Source: Proteobacteria bacterium UBA2133 (GTDB taxonomy: Bacteria > Pseudomonadota > Gammaproteobacteria > Arenicellales > UBA868). From it: 43,932 nucleotides of DNA. Positions 16,473-25,032 of this stretch are shown here, piece after piece. The translations under genes and the position numbers were made by a program. Positions within the stretch are counted from its first letter, which is position 1. The number at the start of each line of letters is the position of its first letter. The DNA lies in assembly GCA_002327725.1 (NCBI GenBank), contig DCXP01000091.1:2133-46064 (forward strand), written 5' to 3'. The notes under the pieces are model-generated. The model did no database searches and had not been told where the DNA came from. It saw only the letters and a list, made by a program, of their open reading frames with translations.

Positions 16473-18022
16473 TGGCTCAGGCATATCAGAGTTCAAAAAG
16501 CCGTTCCGCTTTGATAGCGCCCGGGCGCGGTAAACCCGATCTGGCAAAGGTGCCGCCAACCGCACCTCCCGATACGCTGCTGCCGGCCGTTCCGGATCAT
16601 CTCTGGCTTGCTGTGTCTTTTCCTTTTTTGCCGCTGGATGCGCTCGGGCAGGCGAAGCGAAAACAGCCGATGGCTGTCTATACCCAGCAGGGCCAGGTGC
16701 ATAAGGTGGTTACGCCGAACCCGGCCGCAACAAAGAGCGGCATACAGGCCGGGATGACACTCACTGCAGCGCAGGCCCTGAACCCTGCGCTGCATGCCAT
16801 ACCCCGGGACATATCAGCCGAGAGCGACCGCCTCCAGCGCCTTGCCCTACTGGCAGGCAACTGGACACCTGCTGTCAGCATCGTTGAGGACAGTCTGCTG
16901 CTGGATATTGCCGGCAGTACGCGCCTTTTTGGCGGTATCAAACAACTTCTCGAGCAGATTCGATTATGGATCGCTTCCGAGACACTAGCGCCCTGCGTCA
17001 GCGTGATGCCCACACCCGCCAGTGCAGTACTGTGCGCGCGTACCGGAAAAGCGTTATGCATAACTGCCAGAGAGCATATCCGCTCCGCCATACGTGAACT
17101 GCCGGCTCGAACGCTGATCACCGATAGCAAAAGACAACGGGCGCTGAACCGGTTTGGCATCAACACCCTGGGTGATCTGCTGCGTCTGCCCAGAGACGGG
17201 CTGGCCCGGCGGCTGGGCCCGGATCTTGTGCAGCGGCTGGATAAGCTGCTGGGACAGCAGCCTGACCCGCAGAACGCGATTACACCACTGCCCGTATTCC
17301 GCCAGAGGATCGTATTTGATGCCGGCATTGCCAATACCGAACAGCTTGCGCCTTTTATGAAGACCCTGCTGGGAAAACTGCAGGCCCACCTGACCCGGCA
17401 TCACATCCTGGCAGAACAACTCGAATGGCATCTCGTCAATGAGTCTGATCTGTCGCATCGAATCCCGGTATACCTGACGCAGCCACACCGCGACACCGTC
17501 GGCCTTATGAAACTCTCCCGGCTGGCGCTCGAAAAATTTAAGACCAAAGATGTCATTACCCATCTTGTGCTGAAGGCCAGCCGTTTTGCACCGTTGCCTT
17601 CATCCAGCGAAGATATCTTTTCGATCCTGCCCAAAGCAGCAGACCGCGGGAGATCACTGGTTGAGCGCCTGCAGAACCGGCTCGGGCGGTGCGCTGTACA
17701 GGGTCTTCGTATACAACCGGATCACCGGCCTGAAAAAGCCTGGGACCGCTGCGACGCCGGAGAAACCGGCGCTTTGCCGTATGGCGCACAACGGCCGCTC
17801 TGGCTGCTCGAAACGCCCCGCTCTGTACGGGTATCACAGGGACAATTGGTTCTGGGAGATCAGCAATTGCTTCTCCAGCGCCAACGTGAACGCATCTGCA
17901 GCGGCTGGTGGGACAGCCAGCCCGTCCGTCGCGATTATTACCATGCCAGAACCGCCGCTTTGCAGGCGTGGGTATTCCGTGATCTCGACAGCGGCAACTG
18001 GTGTCTGCATGGTATCTTCTGA
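16472..18022 (+). CDS. imuB: ImuB, Y-family polymerase-like translesion protein
   Basis: 516 residues from an ATG that overlaps the imuA stop (TAATG). The fold follows Y-family polymerases: palm (about 44-200), helix-hairpin-helix region (FGINTLGDLLRLPRDGLARR), then a little-finger-like domain. The catalytic acidic residues of active Y-family enzymes are not seen; the segment that should hold the first Asp reads LWLAVSFPFLPLDAL. This fits ImuB as an inactive hub that recruits ImuA, DnaE2 and the beta clamp. An N-terminal extension of about 40 residues is longer than I expect. The usual downstream dnaE2 is missing; the next gene is a kinase. Confidence 0.87.
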   Translation: MAQAYQSSKSRSALIAPGRGKPDLAKVPPTAPPDTLLPAVPDHLWLAVSFPFLPLDALGQAKRKQPMAVYTQQGQVHKVVTPNPAATKSGIQAGMTLTAAQALNPALHAIPRDISAESDRLQRLALLAGNWTPAVSIVEDSLLLDIAGSTRLFGGIKQLLEQIRLWIASETLAPCVSVMPTPASAVLCARTGKALCITAREHIRSAIRELPARTLITDSKRQRALNRFGINTLGDLLRLPRDGLARRLGPDLVQRLDKLLGQQPDPQNAITPLPVFRQRIVFDAGIANTEQLAPFMKTLLGKLQAHLTRHHILAEQLEWHLVNESDLSHRIPVYLTQPHRDTVGLMKLSRLALEKFKTKDVITHLVLKASRFAPLPSSSEDIFSILPKAADRGRSLVERLQNRLGRCAVQGLRIQPDHRPEKAWDRCDAGETGALPYGAQRPLWLLETPRSVRVSQGQLVLGDQQLLLQRQRERICSGWWDSQPVRRDYYHARTAALQAWVFRDLDSGNWCLHGIF

Positions 18023-18059
18023 TCCCCACCCATTACCGATAGTCCGAGACCGATCCCTG

Positions 18060-19115
18060 ATGAATTCGTCCCCCGCGCGAGACACCCAGCGCCGGGCTTT
18101 TCTGTCCGGGGCGGATTTTGCTGGCAGCCACCTCGTCCCGATGCAACAGGACGCCTCCTTCCGCCGGTATTTCCGGCTCGACGGCGGCGAGCACGGATGG
18201 CTGCTGATGGATGCCCCGCCCGAGACTGAAAACCTCACGGCGTGGCTTGAGATCGGCAGGCATCTTGCTGATCTCGGACTGCGGGCACCGGCCGTTATGC
18301 ACTCCGATGTGAGAAACGGATTTGCGCTCATTGAGGACTTCGGGGACCAGACTTTTACCCGGCTTCTGGATTCAGGCGAGGCGCCTGAAACCCTCTATTC
18401 ACAGGCGACGGATCTTCTTACGCATCTTCACAGGCAGCCCAATGCCTTTCTTGCTGCGCTGAAGCCTTATAACCTCGATGCCCTGATGGCCGAAGCCATC
18501 CTGCTGCCGGACTGGTTCCTGCCGCTGATCTCGGGCAAACCCGTTGCCCCCGAAGAACGTGACCGCTATCAGGAAATCTGGGAGCGGGTCTTTACCTCGC
18601 TTCCCACGCCTGCCATCTCGCTGGTGCTGCGGGACTTCCACGTCGACAACCTGATGCGTCTTCCCGGAGAAACCCCGCTTCAGAGAATCGGGCTTCTGGA
18701 TTTTCAGGACGCGCTGATCGGACCGATGGCCTATGACCTGATGTCATTGCTGGAAGACGCACGCCGCGATCTTCCGTCAGCGCTCGCCGAGCAGATGAAA
18801 CAACGGTATTTCGAAGCGATGCCCCTTCTTGAGATGGAAAACTTCAATATCTGGTACCGGGTACTCGCTGCACAGCGCCACTGCAAAGTCGCCGGTATTT
18901 TCAGCCGACTCGCCCTGCGGGATGATAAGCCGCTCTACCTCGCGCACATTCCCCGGGTGCTGGGTCTGCTCCAGGCGCATCTTGACGAACCTTTGCTTCG
19001 GCCCCTCGGCGACTGGCTGAGGGCTCACGGGGTTGTCGGCAATGCACTCGAGATTCCCGACGACTACCGATCCGTCCGCCGGATGCTTGGTCTCGCCGAC
19101 GGCACGACTGACTGA
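18060..19115 (+). CDS. amgK: Aminoglycoside phosphotransferase-fold kinase, AmgK-like
   Basis: A 351-residue kinase of the APH fold. The catalytic loop is RDFHVDNLM (D192, N197), and the metal Asp is in GLLDFQDAL (D214). The N-terminal DASFRRYFRL glycine-poor loop and IEDFGDQTF hinge match AmgK, which phosphorylates N-acetylmuramic acid at the anomeric carbon in cell-wall recycling. The usual partner murU is not nearby, so another sugar or small-molecule substrate is possible. An in-frame ATG at 18009 that overlaps the imuB stop is an alternative start. The ampD gene at 29203 supports a recycling pathway in this organism. Confidence 0.7.
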   Translation: MNSSPARDTQRRAFLSGADFAGSHLVPMQQDASFRRYFRLDGGEHGWLLMDAPPETENLTAWLEIGRHLADLGLRAPAVMHSDVRNGFALIEDFGDQTFTRLLDSGEAPETLYSQATDLLTHLHRQPNAFLAALKPYNLDALMAEAILLPDWFLPLISGKPVAPEERDRYQEIWERVFTSLPTPAISLVLRDFHVDNLMRLPGETPLQRIGLLDFQDALIGPMAYDLMSLLEDARRDLPSALAEQMKQRYFEAMPLLEMENFNIWYRVLAAQRHCKVAGIFSRLALRDDKPLYLAHIPRVLGLLQAHLDEPLLRPLGDWLRAHGVVGNALEIPDDYRSVRRMLGLADGTTD

Positions 19116-19143
19116 TCTTTACTTCTCTTCTTAAGGAAACACC

Positions 19144-19482
19144 ATGGAAACCATCAGCTGGGATGATTTTGAGCGGGTCGACCTTCGGGTCGGCACGATC
19201 GTGTCTGCAGAGGTCTTCAAGGAGGCCCGCCGTCCTGCCTATATTCTGCAGGTCGATTTCGGCCCTGAGATCGGGGTACGCAAATCCAGCGCGCAGATCA
19301 CCGATCTTTACGAGCCCGACAGCCTCGTGGGCGTTCAGGTGATCGGCGTGGTTAACTTTCCGCCCAAACAGATTGGCCCGGTCCGCTCCCAATGCCTGGT
19401 CACCGGTTTTCCGCAAGAGGACGGCTCGGTGGTCCTGGCGCAGCCGGAGCGCCCGGTCGCGAACGGTTTAAAGCTTGCGTGA
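19144..19482 (+). CDS. csaA: CsaA-like tRNA-binding domain protein
   Basis: A 112-residue stand-alone tRNA-binding (EMAP-II/OB-fold) domain, the CsaA length. It starts METISWDDFERVDLRVGTI and carries the conserved KSSAQIT, VGVQVIGVVNFPP and SQCLVTGF segments. CsaA proteins form dimers that bind tRNA and have been described as secretion-related chaperones. AAGGAAA lies upstream of the ATG. It follows the AmgK-like gene by 28 bp in the same direction and is convergent, 2 bp away, with the acyl-CoA dehydrogenase gene. Confidence 0.87.
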   Translation: METISWDDFERVDLRVGTIVSAEVFKEARRPAYILQVDFGPEIGVRKSSAQITDLYEPDSLVGVQVIGVVNFPPKQIGPVRSQCLVTGFPQEDGSVVLAQPERPVANGLKLA

Positions 19483-19484
19483 GT

Positions 19485-21278
19485 TCAGGCCAGCCACTGG
19501 TCAAGCGCTTCAGCCGGTAAATCCTGCGCCTGAATCGCCTCGGCGTGTGCCCGCCCCTGCGGCAGCACCTGGCGTGCATAGTAAAGACAGCTCAACATCT
19601 TGGCCCGGCCGAAATCGGCATCCCCGTCTTCAGCATCCAGCATCTGCTGCGCCGCGTTTGCAGCCCGGGCCATCTGCCATCCACCTGCGGCAACACCCCA
19701 GAGCATGAGATAGTCGAAAGATTTATGAAACGGACTTCTTGGATTCCGGGTGGCGCTTTCCAGAATGGTGGCGGTGGCATCTGAAAGGCTTTCGATCAGG
19801 GCAAGCGTTGCGCTGCCCACCTCTTTAACCGCTGTTGAAGAACTTGCAGATACGGCGACGGCATCTGCACGCATCAGATCGATCAGTTCGTTAACCATCG
19901 CGCCTGCATCGCGAAGCAGTTTGCGGCCCACAAGATCGGCTGCCTGAATTCCGGTCGTGCCCTCGTAGATGGTGGTGATCCGCGCGTCACGGTAATGCTG
20001 GGCGGCGCCCGTCTCCTCAATGAATCCCATGCCGCCGTGCACCTGCAGGCCGAGCCCGGTAATCTCGTTACCGACCTCGGAACTCCAGCCTTTGACCACC
20101 GGCGTCAGAACCTCCACCCGGCACTGGCCGAGCGAGCGCTCATCGGGATCCGGATGGTGACTCGCGCGATCCGCCGATGCCGCGGCAAAGAGCGAAAGTG
20201 CCCGCATCGCCTCAATGCGGCTGCGCATGCTCAAAAGCATCCTCTGGACGTCGGGATGCCGGGCGATCGGAGCGCGCTCCCCGCTGGCATCACCGACCGC
20301 CCGCCCCTGGACGCGGTCGCGGGCAAAGGCCAGGGCACGCTGATAGGCGCGCTCGGCGATCGCATAACTTTCGATACCCACAGCGTGCCGCGCCCGGTTC
20401 ATCATGATGAACATATATTCAAGGCCGCGGTTTTCCTCTCCCACGAGATAGCCAACAGCACCGCCCGCGTCTCCGTAAGACAATACCGCTGTGGGGCTGC
20501 CATGGATACCCAGTTTGTGTTCCAGTGAAACACAACGCACATCGTTCCGCTCACCGGGTTGTCCCGCTTCATCCAGGATGAATTTGGGAACGATGAAAAG
20601 CGAGATACCCTTAACGCCCTCGGGGGCCTCGGGCGTGCGGGCCAGGACCAGGTGGATGATGTTGTCGGAAAGGTCATGCTCCCCGTAGGTGATGTAGATC
20701 TTCTGTCCGCTCAGAAGATAATGCCCCTCATCACAGGGAACCGCCCGGGTCCGTACCGCGGCAAGATCGGATCCCGCCTGGGGCTCTGTGAGGTTCATCG
20801 TGCCGGTCCACTTGCCCGATACCATCGCCGGAAGAAACCGGGCTTTCTGTTCGTCGCTGCCTTTGAAGAAAATGGCTTCGGCAGCGGTCTGCGAAAGCAT
20901 CGGGCACAACCCGAAAGCCATATTGGCGCTATCCCACATCTCCTGCACGGCGCAAGCGAGGGTCTGCGGCAACCCCTGGCCACCGTATTGCGGATCGAGC
21001 ACAAGACCGGTCCAGCCGGCTTCGCTGAACTGGGCATATGCCTGCCGCCACGCATCAGACGTGGTGACCACGCCATCATCAACGGTGGGCCCGCTCTGAT
21101 CTCCTGCCCGGTTGATCGGCGCAAGGACATTGGCCGCGAACTTCGCCGCTTCCTCAAGCACGGCGTCGGTCAGATCTTCACTGGCGTCTTCGAATCCGGG
21201 CCACGAGGCGACCTCCTGAAGGCCGGCGAGGTCCAGCGCAAAACGCAGATCCTTCAAGGGGGCGGTGTAGTTCGGCAT
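19485..21278 (-). CDS. Acyl-CoA dehydrogenase with C-terminal extension domain
   Basis: A 597-residue FAD enzyme that oxidises acyl-CoA to enoyl-CoA in fatty acid or related degradation. It has a family-specific N-terminal segment (MPNYTAPLKDLRFAL), the flavin-binding MNLTEPQAGSDLAA (residues 161-174), the LQVHGGMGFIEE segment (411-422) and the catalytic Glu439 in TTIYEGTTGIQ. The C-terminal 130 residues form the extra helical domain of the long subfamily. Substrate chain length is unknown. It is monocistronic, convergent with csaA and divergent from the GT39 gene. Confidence 0.9.
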   Translation of the reverse strand: MPNYTAPLKDLRFALDLAGLQEVASWPGFEDASEDLTDAVLEEAAKFAANVLAPINRAGDQSGPTVDDGVVTTSDAWRQAYAQFSEAGWTGLVLDPQYGGQGLPQTLACAVQEMWDSANMAFGLCPMLSQTAAEAIFFKGSDEQKARFLPAMVSGKWTGTMNLTEPQAGSDLAAVRTRAVPCDEGHYLLSGQKIYITYGEHDLSDNIIHLVLARTPEAPEGVKGISLFIVPKFILDEAGQPGERNDVRCVSLEHKLGIHGSPTAVLSYGDAGGAVGYLVGEENRGLEYMFIMMNRARHAVGIESYAIAERAYQRALAFARDRVQGRAVGDASGERAPIARHPDVQRMLLSMRSRIEAMRALSLFAAASADRASHHPDPDERSLGQCRVEVLTPVVKGWSSEVGNEITGLGLQVHGGMGFIEETGAAQHYRDARITTIYEGTTGIQAADLVGRKLLRDAGAMVNELIDLMRADAVAVSASSSTAVKEVGSATLALIESLSDATATILESATRNPRSPFHKSFDYLMLWGVAAGGWQMARAANAAQQMLDAEDGDADFGRAKMLSCLYYARQVLPQGRAHAEAIQAQDLPAEALDQWLA

Positions 21279-21472
21279 CTGGTCGATCTCGGGTGGTTTT
21301 GCTGTGGTACGGTGCTAATTAAACCGATTGTCAGTCAGGAAATTATAAAATCCCGGAAGTCTTGGCGCCAGTAAGGCTATGTGTCCCGGTGGAGCAACCC
21401 CGGGTTGGGGAACACACCCATTACACATTATTGCCAACGGCAGCGCCAGCGCTAACGCCGCCCAAACAAACA
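21279..21472. other. Divergent spacer between acyl-CoA dehydrogenase and GT39 genes
   Basis: 194 bp of non-coding sequence. An in-frame TTG at 21362 could lengthen the glycosyltransferase, but the extension (Pro- and Ala-rich) has no family resemblance. No clear operator was found. Confidence 0.35.
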
Positions 21473-23110
21473 ATGTCTGCCAACGCCCGATCGCACGATT
21501 TCTTCGCCAAAGGAAACGGCCGGAATGCGTGGTTAACGCTCATGATCCCGGCAATTTTCGCACTGGCACTTTACTGTGTGCCGCTGCCCCAGGATCACGT
21601 CCTTAGCATTCACGAGTCGGTCCTGCCGCAAACCGCGCGGACCATGAGTCACAACGGTGACTGGCTGATCCCCCGTCGGGACGCAATCGCTCCTTGGCTG
21701 GAAAATCCGCCGCTGCCCCAGTGGGTCACGATCGCCTTGTGCACGCTCGCGGACACCTGTTCACAGGCATGGGTTGCGCGTCTTGCCACCGGTATTACCG
21801 GCGCGCTGGTGGTCCTGCTGGTTACCCTGATGGCCGCCCGCCTTTTCGGAAACGCGGTCGGGCTGCTGAGCGGCCTCACGATGGCAACCAGTTATGAAGT
21901 CGTCCGCTACGCCACACTTGCTGAGGATGAAATCTTTCTCGCACTGACGTCTGCAACAGCGATGACCTGTTTCGTCTTTGCCGAATTCGGGATGTCCAAA
22001 ACTTATAGCTCTGAACCGATCTTGAACCGTGGCGGCGCTTCGCGGGTCTGGGGCTCCCGCCCCTGGCTGATCGTTGCGTTCTTCGCGACTGCAGGCCTTA
22101 CCAATCTCACCAAAGGGATGGGATTCGGACCGATGATGGTGCTGATTCCGGTTTTCTGCTTTGTCCTGCTTTCCTGGAACCGGGCCCGCTTTCGACGCTA
22201 CCTGTGGGCATTCGGAGTGCTCATTTTTCTGCTTATTGGATTGTGGTGGCCGGTTGCGGTCATCCTGAAAATCCCCGGTGCACTCGAAGTGTGGGTCTAT
22301 GATCTTTTTGGAAGAGCCTCAGGAGACTACGCACTCATGAGCAAGCCTTTCTGGTACTACGGGATCGCCCTGGCGCAGGTAACCGCGCCGTGGATTCTTC
22401 TCGCTCCGCTCGCGTTCGTAGCGACATGGCGGGAAGCCTTTTACAACAGACATTCCCCCGAGCGGTTCCTCTGGGTGTGGGCCTTGTCGGTTCCGCTGGT
22501 ACTGAGTTTCTTCTCCGGCAAGCACCACCATTATCTGCTGCACTGCGTCGCACCCTGGTCAATTCTTGCGGCGCTCGGCCTTCGTCATCTTGGCTGTCGA
22601 TTCGCAGTCATCACGCGCTCACCTAAGGCGGCCACAGCAGTCCTCTTTGGATTCCTTGCAGTGATCTATGGCGTCCTTTTGTCTACACACAAGACGGTTC
22701 ATCACGAGGATGGGGTTTTCTTGCGGAAAGTGGCAAAAACTTTTCCGTCGGGACCCTTTCTGGTCGACCAGAGCGTTACCGACCTTCACAAAGGATTTCA
22801 GGTCCAGTTCTACCTGCCCGACCGGCATACCCGGGGATTACACAACCTCAGTTTCCTGCGGTCGAGCGAGATCACGCAAGACCGTGTGTACGTCATTACC
22901 GAGCACGGTCGCCGAGGAGAGCTCACCCACTTCGGCGACACCCGGCTGCTTTTGCAAAGCGAGAAGACCGGACGCCAGGAGGGGCCGGACACACTGCTGA
23001 CCCTTTTTGAACTGACCTACCATCAAGACCTGGAACGGGTCGCTACCGCTAAGTTGCGCATCACACCCATGCAGGCGATGTACCGCAGTCCGGGACCGGT
23101 CCTTGAGTAA
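21473..23110 (+). CDS. Glycosyltransferase family 39 membrane protein (ArnT-like)
   Basis: 545 residues with about 10-12 hydrophobic helices. GT39-type enzymes move sugars from polyprenyl phosphate donors onto lipid A, proteins or other envelope acceptors at the outer face of the inner membrane. The first periplasmic loop has HESVLPQTARTMSHNGDWLI and PWLENPPLPQW, matching the ArnT/PMT pattern. The C-terminal 110 residues are soluble and periplasmic. The start was set at ATG 21473 with the first helix shortly after it. No arn genes lie nearby, so acceptor and donor are open. Confidence 0.82.
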   Translation: MSANARSHDFFAKGNGRNAWLTLMIPAIFALALYCVPLPQDHVLSIHESVLPQTARTMSHNGDWLIPRRDAIAPWLENPPLPQWVTIALCTLADTCSQAWVARLATGITGALVVLLVTLMAARLFGNAVGLLSGLTMATSYEVVRYATLAEDEIFLALTSATAMTCFVFAEFGMSKTYSSEPILNRGGASRVWGSRPWLIVAFFATAGLTNLTKGMGFGPMMVLIPVFCFVLLSWNRARFRRYLWAFGVLIFLLIGLWWPVAVILKIPGALEVWVYDLFGRASGDYALMSKPFWYYGIALAQVTAPWILLAPLAFVATWREAFYNRHSPERFLWVWALSVPLVLSFFSGKHHHYLLHCVAPWSILAALGLRHLGCRFAVITRSPKAATAVLFGFLAVIYGVLLSTHKTVHHEDGVFLRKVAKTFPSGPFLVDQSVTDLHKGFQVQFYLPDRHTRGLHNLSFLRSSEITQDRVYVITEHGRRGELTHFGDTRLLLQSEKTGRQEGPDTLLTLFELTYHQDLERVATAKLRITPMQAMYRSPGPVLE

Positions 23111-23199
23111 CACCCCGAGCGCCATCGTTTCCCGCTATCAGCACCCGATTAATCATGCTAAGGTGAGCACACCGGACAAAAACATTCCGGGAGGGAGCA

Positions 23200-23604
23200 A
23201 TGAAACTAACCGGTCGTTGTTACTGTGGCGATATCCACTATGAGATTGACGGTGAGGCGCAGGCCTCGCTGCACTGTCATTGCCGTGAGTGCCAGTACAT
23301 CAGCGGTGGAAACCCGGCTGCCTTGATGATCTTTCCGCTGGAGGCCTTCCGCCTGACCCAGGGAGAGATGAAGCAGTTCCGCCGCTCAGACCTGGAGCGC
23401 CCGGTCACCCGGCATTTCTGCGAAAACTGTGGTACTGGCCTCGCCTCGGAGACCCCCAACCGGCCCGGCTCCATCGTCATTAAGGTCGGCACCCTGGACG
23501 ATCCTTCGGTCTTTACGCCGGCGGTCGCAATCTTTACCTGCGACAAGCAGGCCTTTCACCATATCCCGGACGGCATTCCCGCATTTGAAAAGCGGCCCGG
23601 CTAG
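23200..23604 (+). CDS. GFA / CENP-V family zinc protein
   Basis: A 134-residue protein of the glutathione-dependent formaldehyde-activating (Gfa) family. Zinc ligands are visible: C7 and C9 (GRCYCG), C26/C28/C31 (HCHCREC) and C74/C77 (FCENCG). Most family members have unproven activity, and a thiol-adduct or glutathione-binding role is likely. GGGAGG stands 6 bases before the ATG. Its stop overlaps the stop of the truncated binding-protein gene on the other strand. Confidence 0.85.
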   Translation: MKLTGRCYCGDIHYEIDGEAQASLHCHCRECQYISGGNPAALMIFPLEAFRLTQGEMKQFRRSDLERPVTRHFCENCGTGLASETPNRPGSIVIKVGTLDDPSVFTPAVAIFTCDKQAFHHIPDGIPAFEKRPG

Positions 23605-23912
23605 GCCATGTGCTGAGATGGGCCGGAGTCAAGGTGCATCGTGGCTCTTTGGCGGGAGACCCATATCCAGTCGGTCACAATCATGCCGACCTCCCTCGCC
23701 TGCAGTGCAACACTGGTGGCGTTCTTATTCGCCACGGGCACCACAGTGAGGTCAACCCCCTCGGCCGATGCCAGACCATTGTGCACCATGACATCCAGTT
23801 CCCAGTTGACGATGCCAAATTTGAGCACGCCAAGACGGATTTCCCCGGCGATCGCAAACTGAAAAGGCAGAAAAAGACTGCACAACAAGCCTGTCAGGCC
23901 GGCAACGCCCAA
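23601..23912 (-). pseudogene. Truncated ABC transporter substrate-binding protein (NitT/TauT type)
   Basis: 103 codons with a clear signal peptide (hydrophobic residues 3-22, AIA-G cleavage region) and then the start of a periplasmic binding protein (IRLGVLKFGIVNWELDVM, VPVANKNATSVALQ, VTDWIWVSRQRA). Family members are about 300 residues. Homology ends near residue 88, followed by 15 unrelated residues and a stop that overlaps the gfa gene. About two-thirds of the protein is gone, with no permease or ATPase nearby. The start codon is a TTG directly after an in-frame stop, so the 5' end may also be damaged. A folded ligand-binding protein is not expected. Confidence 0.7.
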
Positions 23913-24027
23913 CTGCCAAACTGTTCAGTCAATCAATCACCTCTGGGTAAGTAACTGAATCTGCGGGAAATACTTTGCAGCGACGGACATCCCTGATCTC
24001 AACAAAAGCCGGACGCGATTCCGTCCT

Positions 24028-24987
24028 TTACCGCCCGGCAACCCGAGCCCGCGCATCAGCCACCACACAGAGAATCTCAAACATCATGGTGGCGCCGGTC
24101 AGGGCGGTATTGCCACTGGGATCAAAAGGCGGCGCCACCTCAACCACGTCACCCCCGACCAGATTCAGGCCCCGGCAGCCGCGGATCATCAACTGGGCTT
24201 CGACCGTGCTGAAGCCCCCAACCTCGGGGGTGCCGGTACCTGACGCATAGACCGGGTCCAGCCCATCCACATCGAAAGTGAGGTAGCAGGGCTCTTCACC
24301 GACGATGCGGTGAATCTCGCTGATCACCGATTTGACCCCGAGTTCATAAAGCTCATTCATATATATGACGCGCATGCCGGTGTCATGACTGAACTGCCAC
24401 TGGTCAAGGTCATTCAGCGACCCGCGAATACCGATCTGGATGGTGCGCCTGGGATCGATCAGGTCCTCCTCAACCGCCCGGCGAAACGGTGCGCCGTGAT
24501 GGAACTTGGACCCGAGATAATCGTCACCGGTGTCGCAATGCGCGTCAAAATGCACCAATCCCACCGGCCTGTCCTTTGCAATCGCCCGAAGAATCGGCAG
24601 CGTGACCGAATGATCCCCCCCGGCGGAAACCGGCACCACCCCGGCGTCATGCAGCCGCGAGAAAAAAGCCTGAATCTCGTCGAGACTTTTTTCCAGGTGA
24701 AAAGGTGACTGCACCCAGGCATCGCCCACATCCGCGGCCGCACAGATATCATGCGGGCCGATGCCGCTAGACTGGTTGTGCCGGCGCATGAGGCTCGACT
24801 GATTGCGGATCTCCCGGGGGCCATGGCGCGCACCCGTACGGTTGGTCACGCCACCGTCAAAGGGGACACCAACCAGCCCGATATCAAGATCAGCATAGTC
24901 TTCCCGGTAGGGAGCCCGCATGAAGGTCGGCAGTCCGGTATAGCGTGGACGCTGAATGGGATCCTCATACGCCTCGTACTGATACAT
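24028..24987 (-). CDS. Ureohydrolase (agmatinase/guanidino-acid hydrolase family)
   Basis: A 319-residue binuclear-metal hydrolase that splits urea from a guanidino compound. All six metal ligands are present: H126 in GGDHS, D148/H150/D152 in DAHCD, D239/D241 in FDVDGLDP. The substrate could be agmatine (SpeB), guanidinobutyrate, guanidinopropionate or free guanidine. Specificity loops cannot be resolved by eye. The ATG at 24987 has GGAGGAGAT just before it. It is divergent, by 45 bp, from the glycerate 2-kinase gene. A second, divergent ureohydrolase lies 3.2 kb away. Confidence 0.88.
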   Translation of the reverse strand: MYQYEAYEDPIQRPRYTGLPTFMRAPYREDYADLDIGLVGVPFDGGVTNRTGARHGPREIRNQSSLMRRHNQSSGIGPHDICAAADVGDAWVQSPFHLEKSLDEIQAFFSRLHDAGVVPVSAGGDHSVTLPILRAIAKDRPVGLVHFDAHCDTGDDYLGSKFHHGAPFRRAVEEDLIDPRRTIQIGIRGSLNDLDQWQFSHDTGMRVIYMNELYELGVKSVISEIHRIVGEEPCYLTFDVDGLDPVYASGTGTPEVGGFSTVEAQLMIRGCRGLNLVGGDVVEVAPPFDPSGNTALTGATMMFEILCVVADARARVAGR

Positions 24988-25032
24988 ATCTCCTCCGTTT
25001 ATGTTTTATGATCACCGGCCTGAACCCTAAGC

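Noticed and set aside
24988..25032. Search for a guanidine or other riboswitch between the divergent ureohydrolase and glycerate kinase genes
   Set aside because: The 45-bp spacer is too short for a known guanidine riboswitch, and no paired ACGR-loop hairpins are seen.
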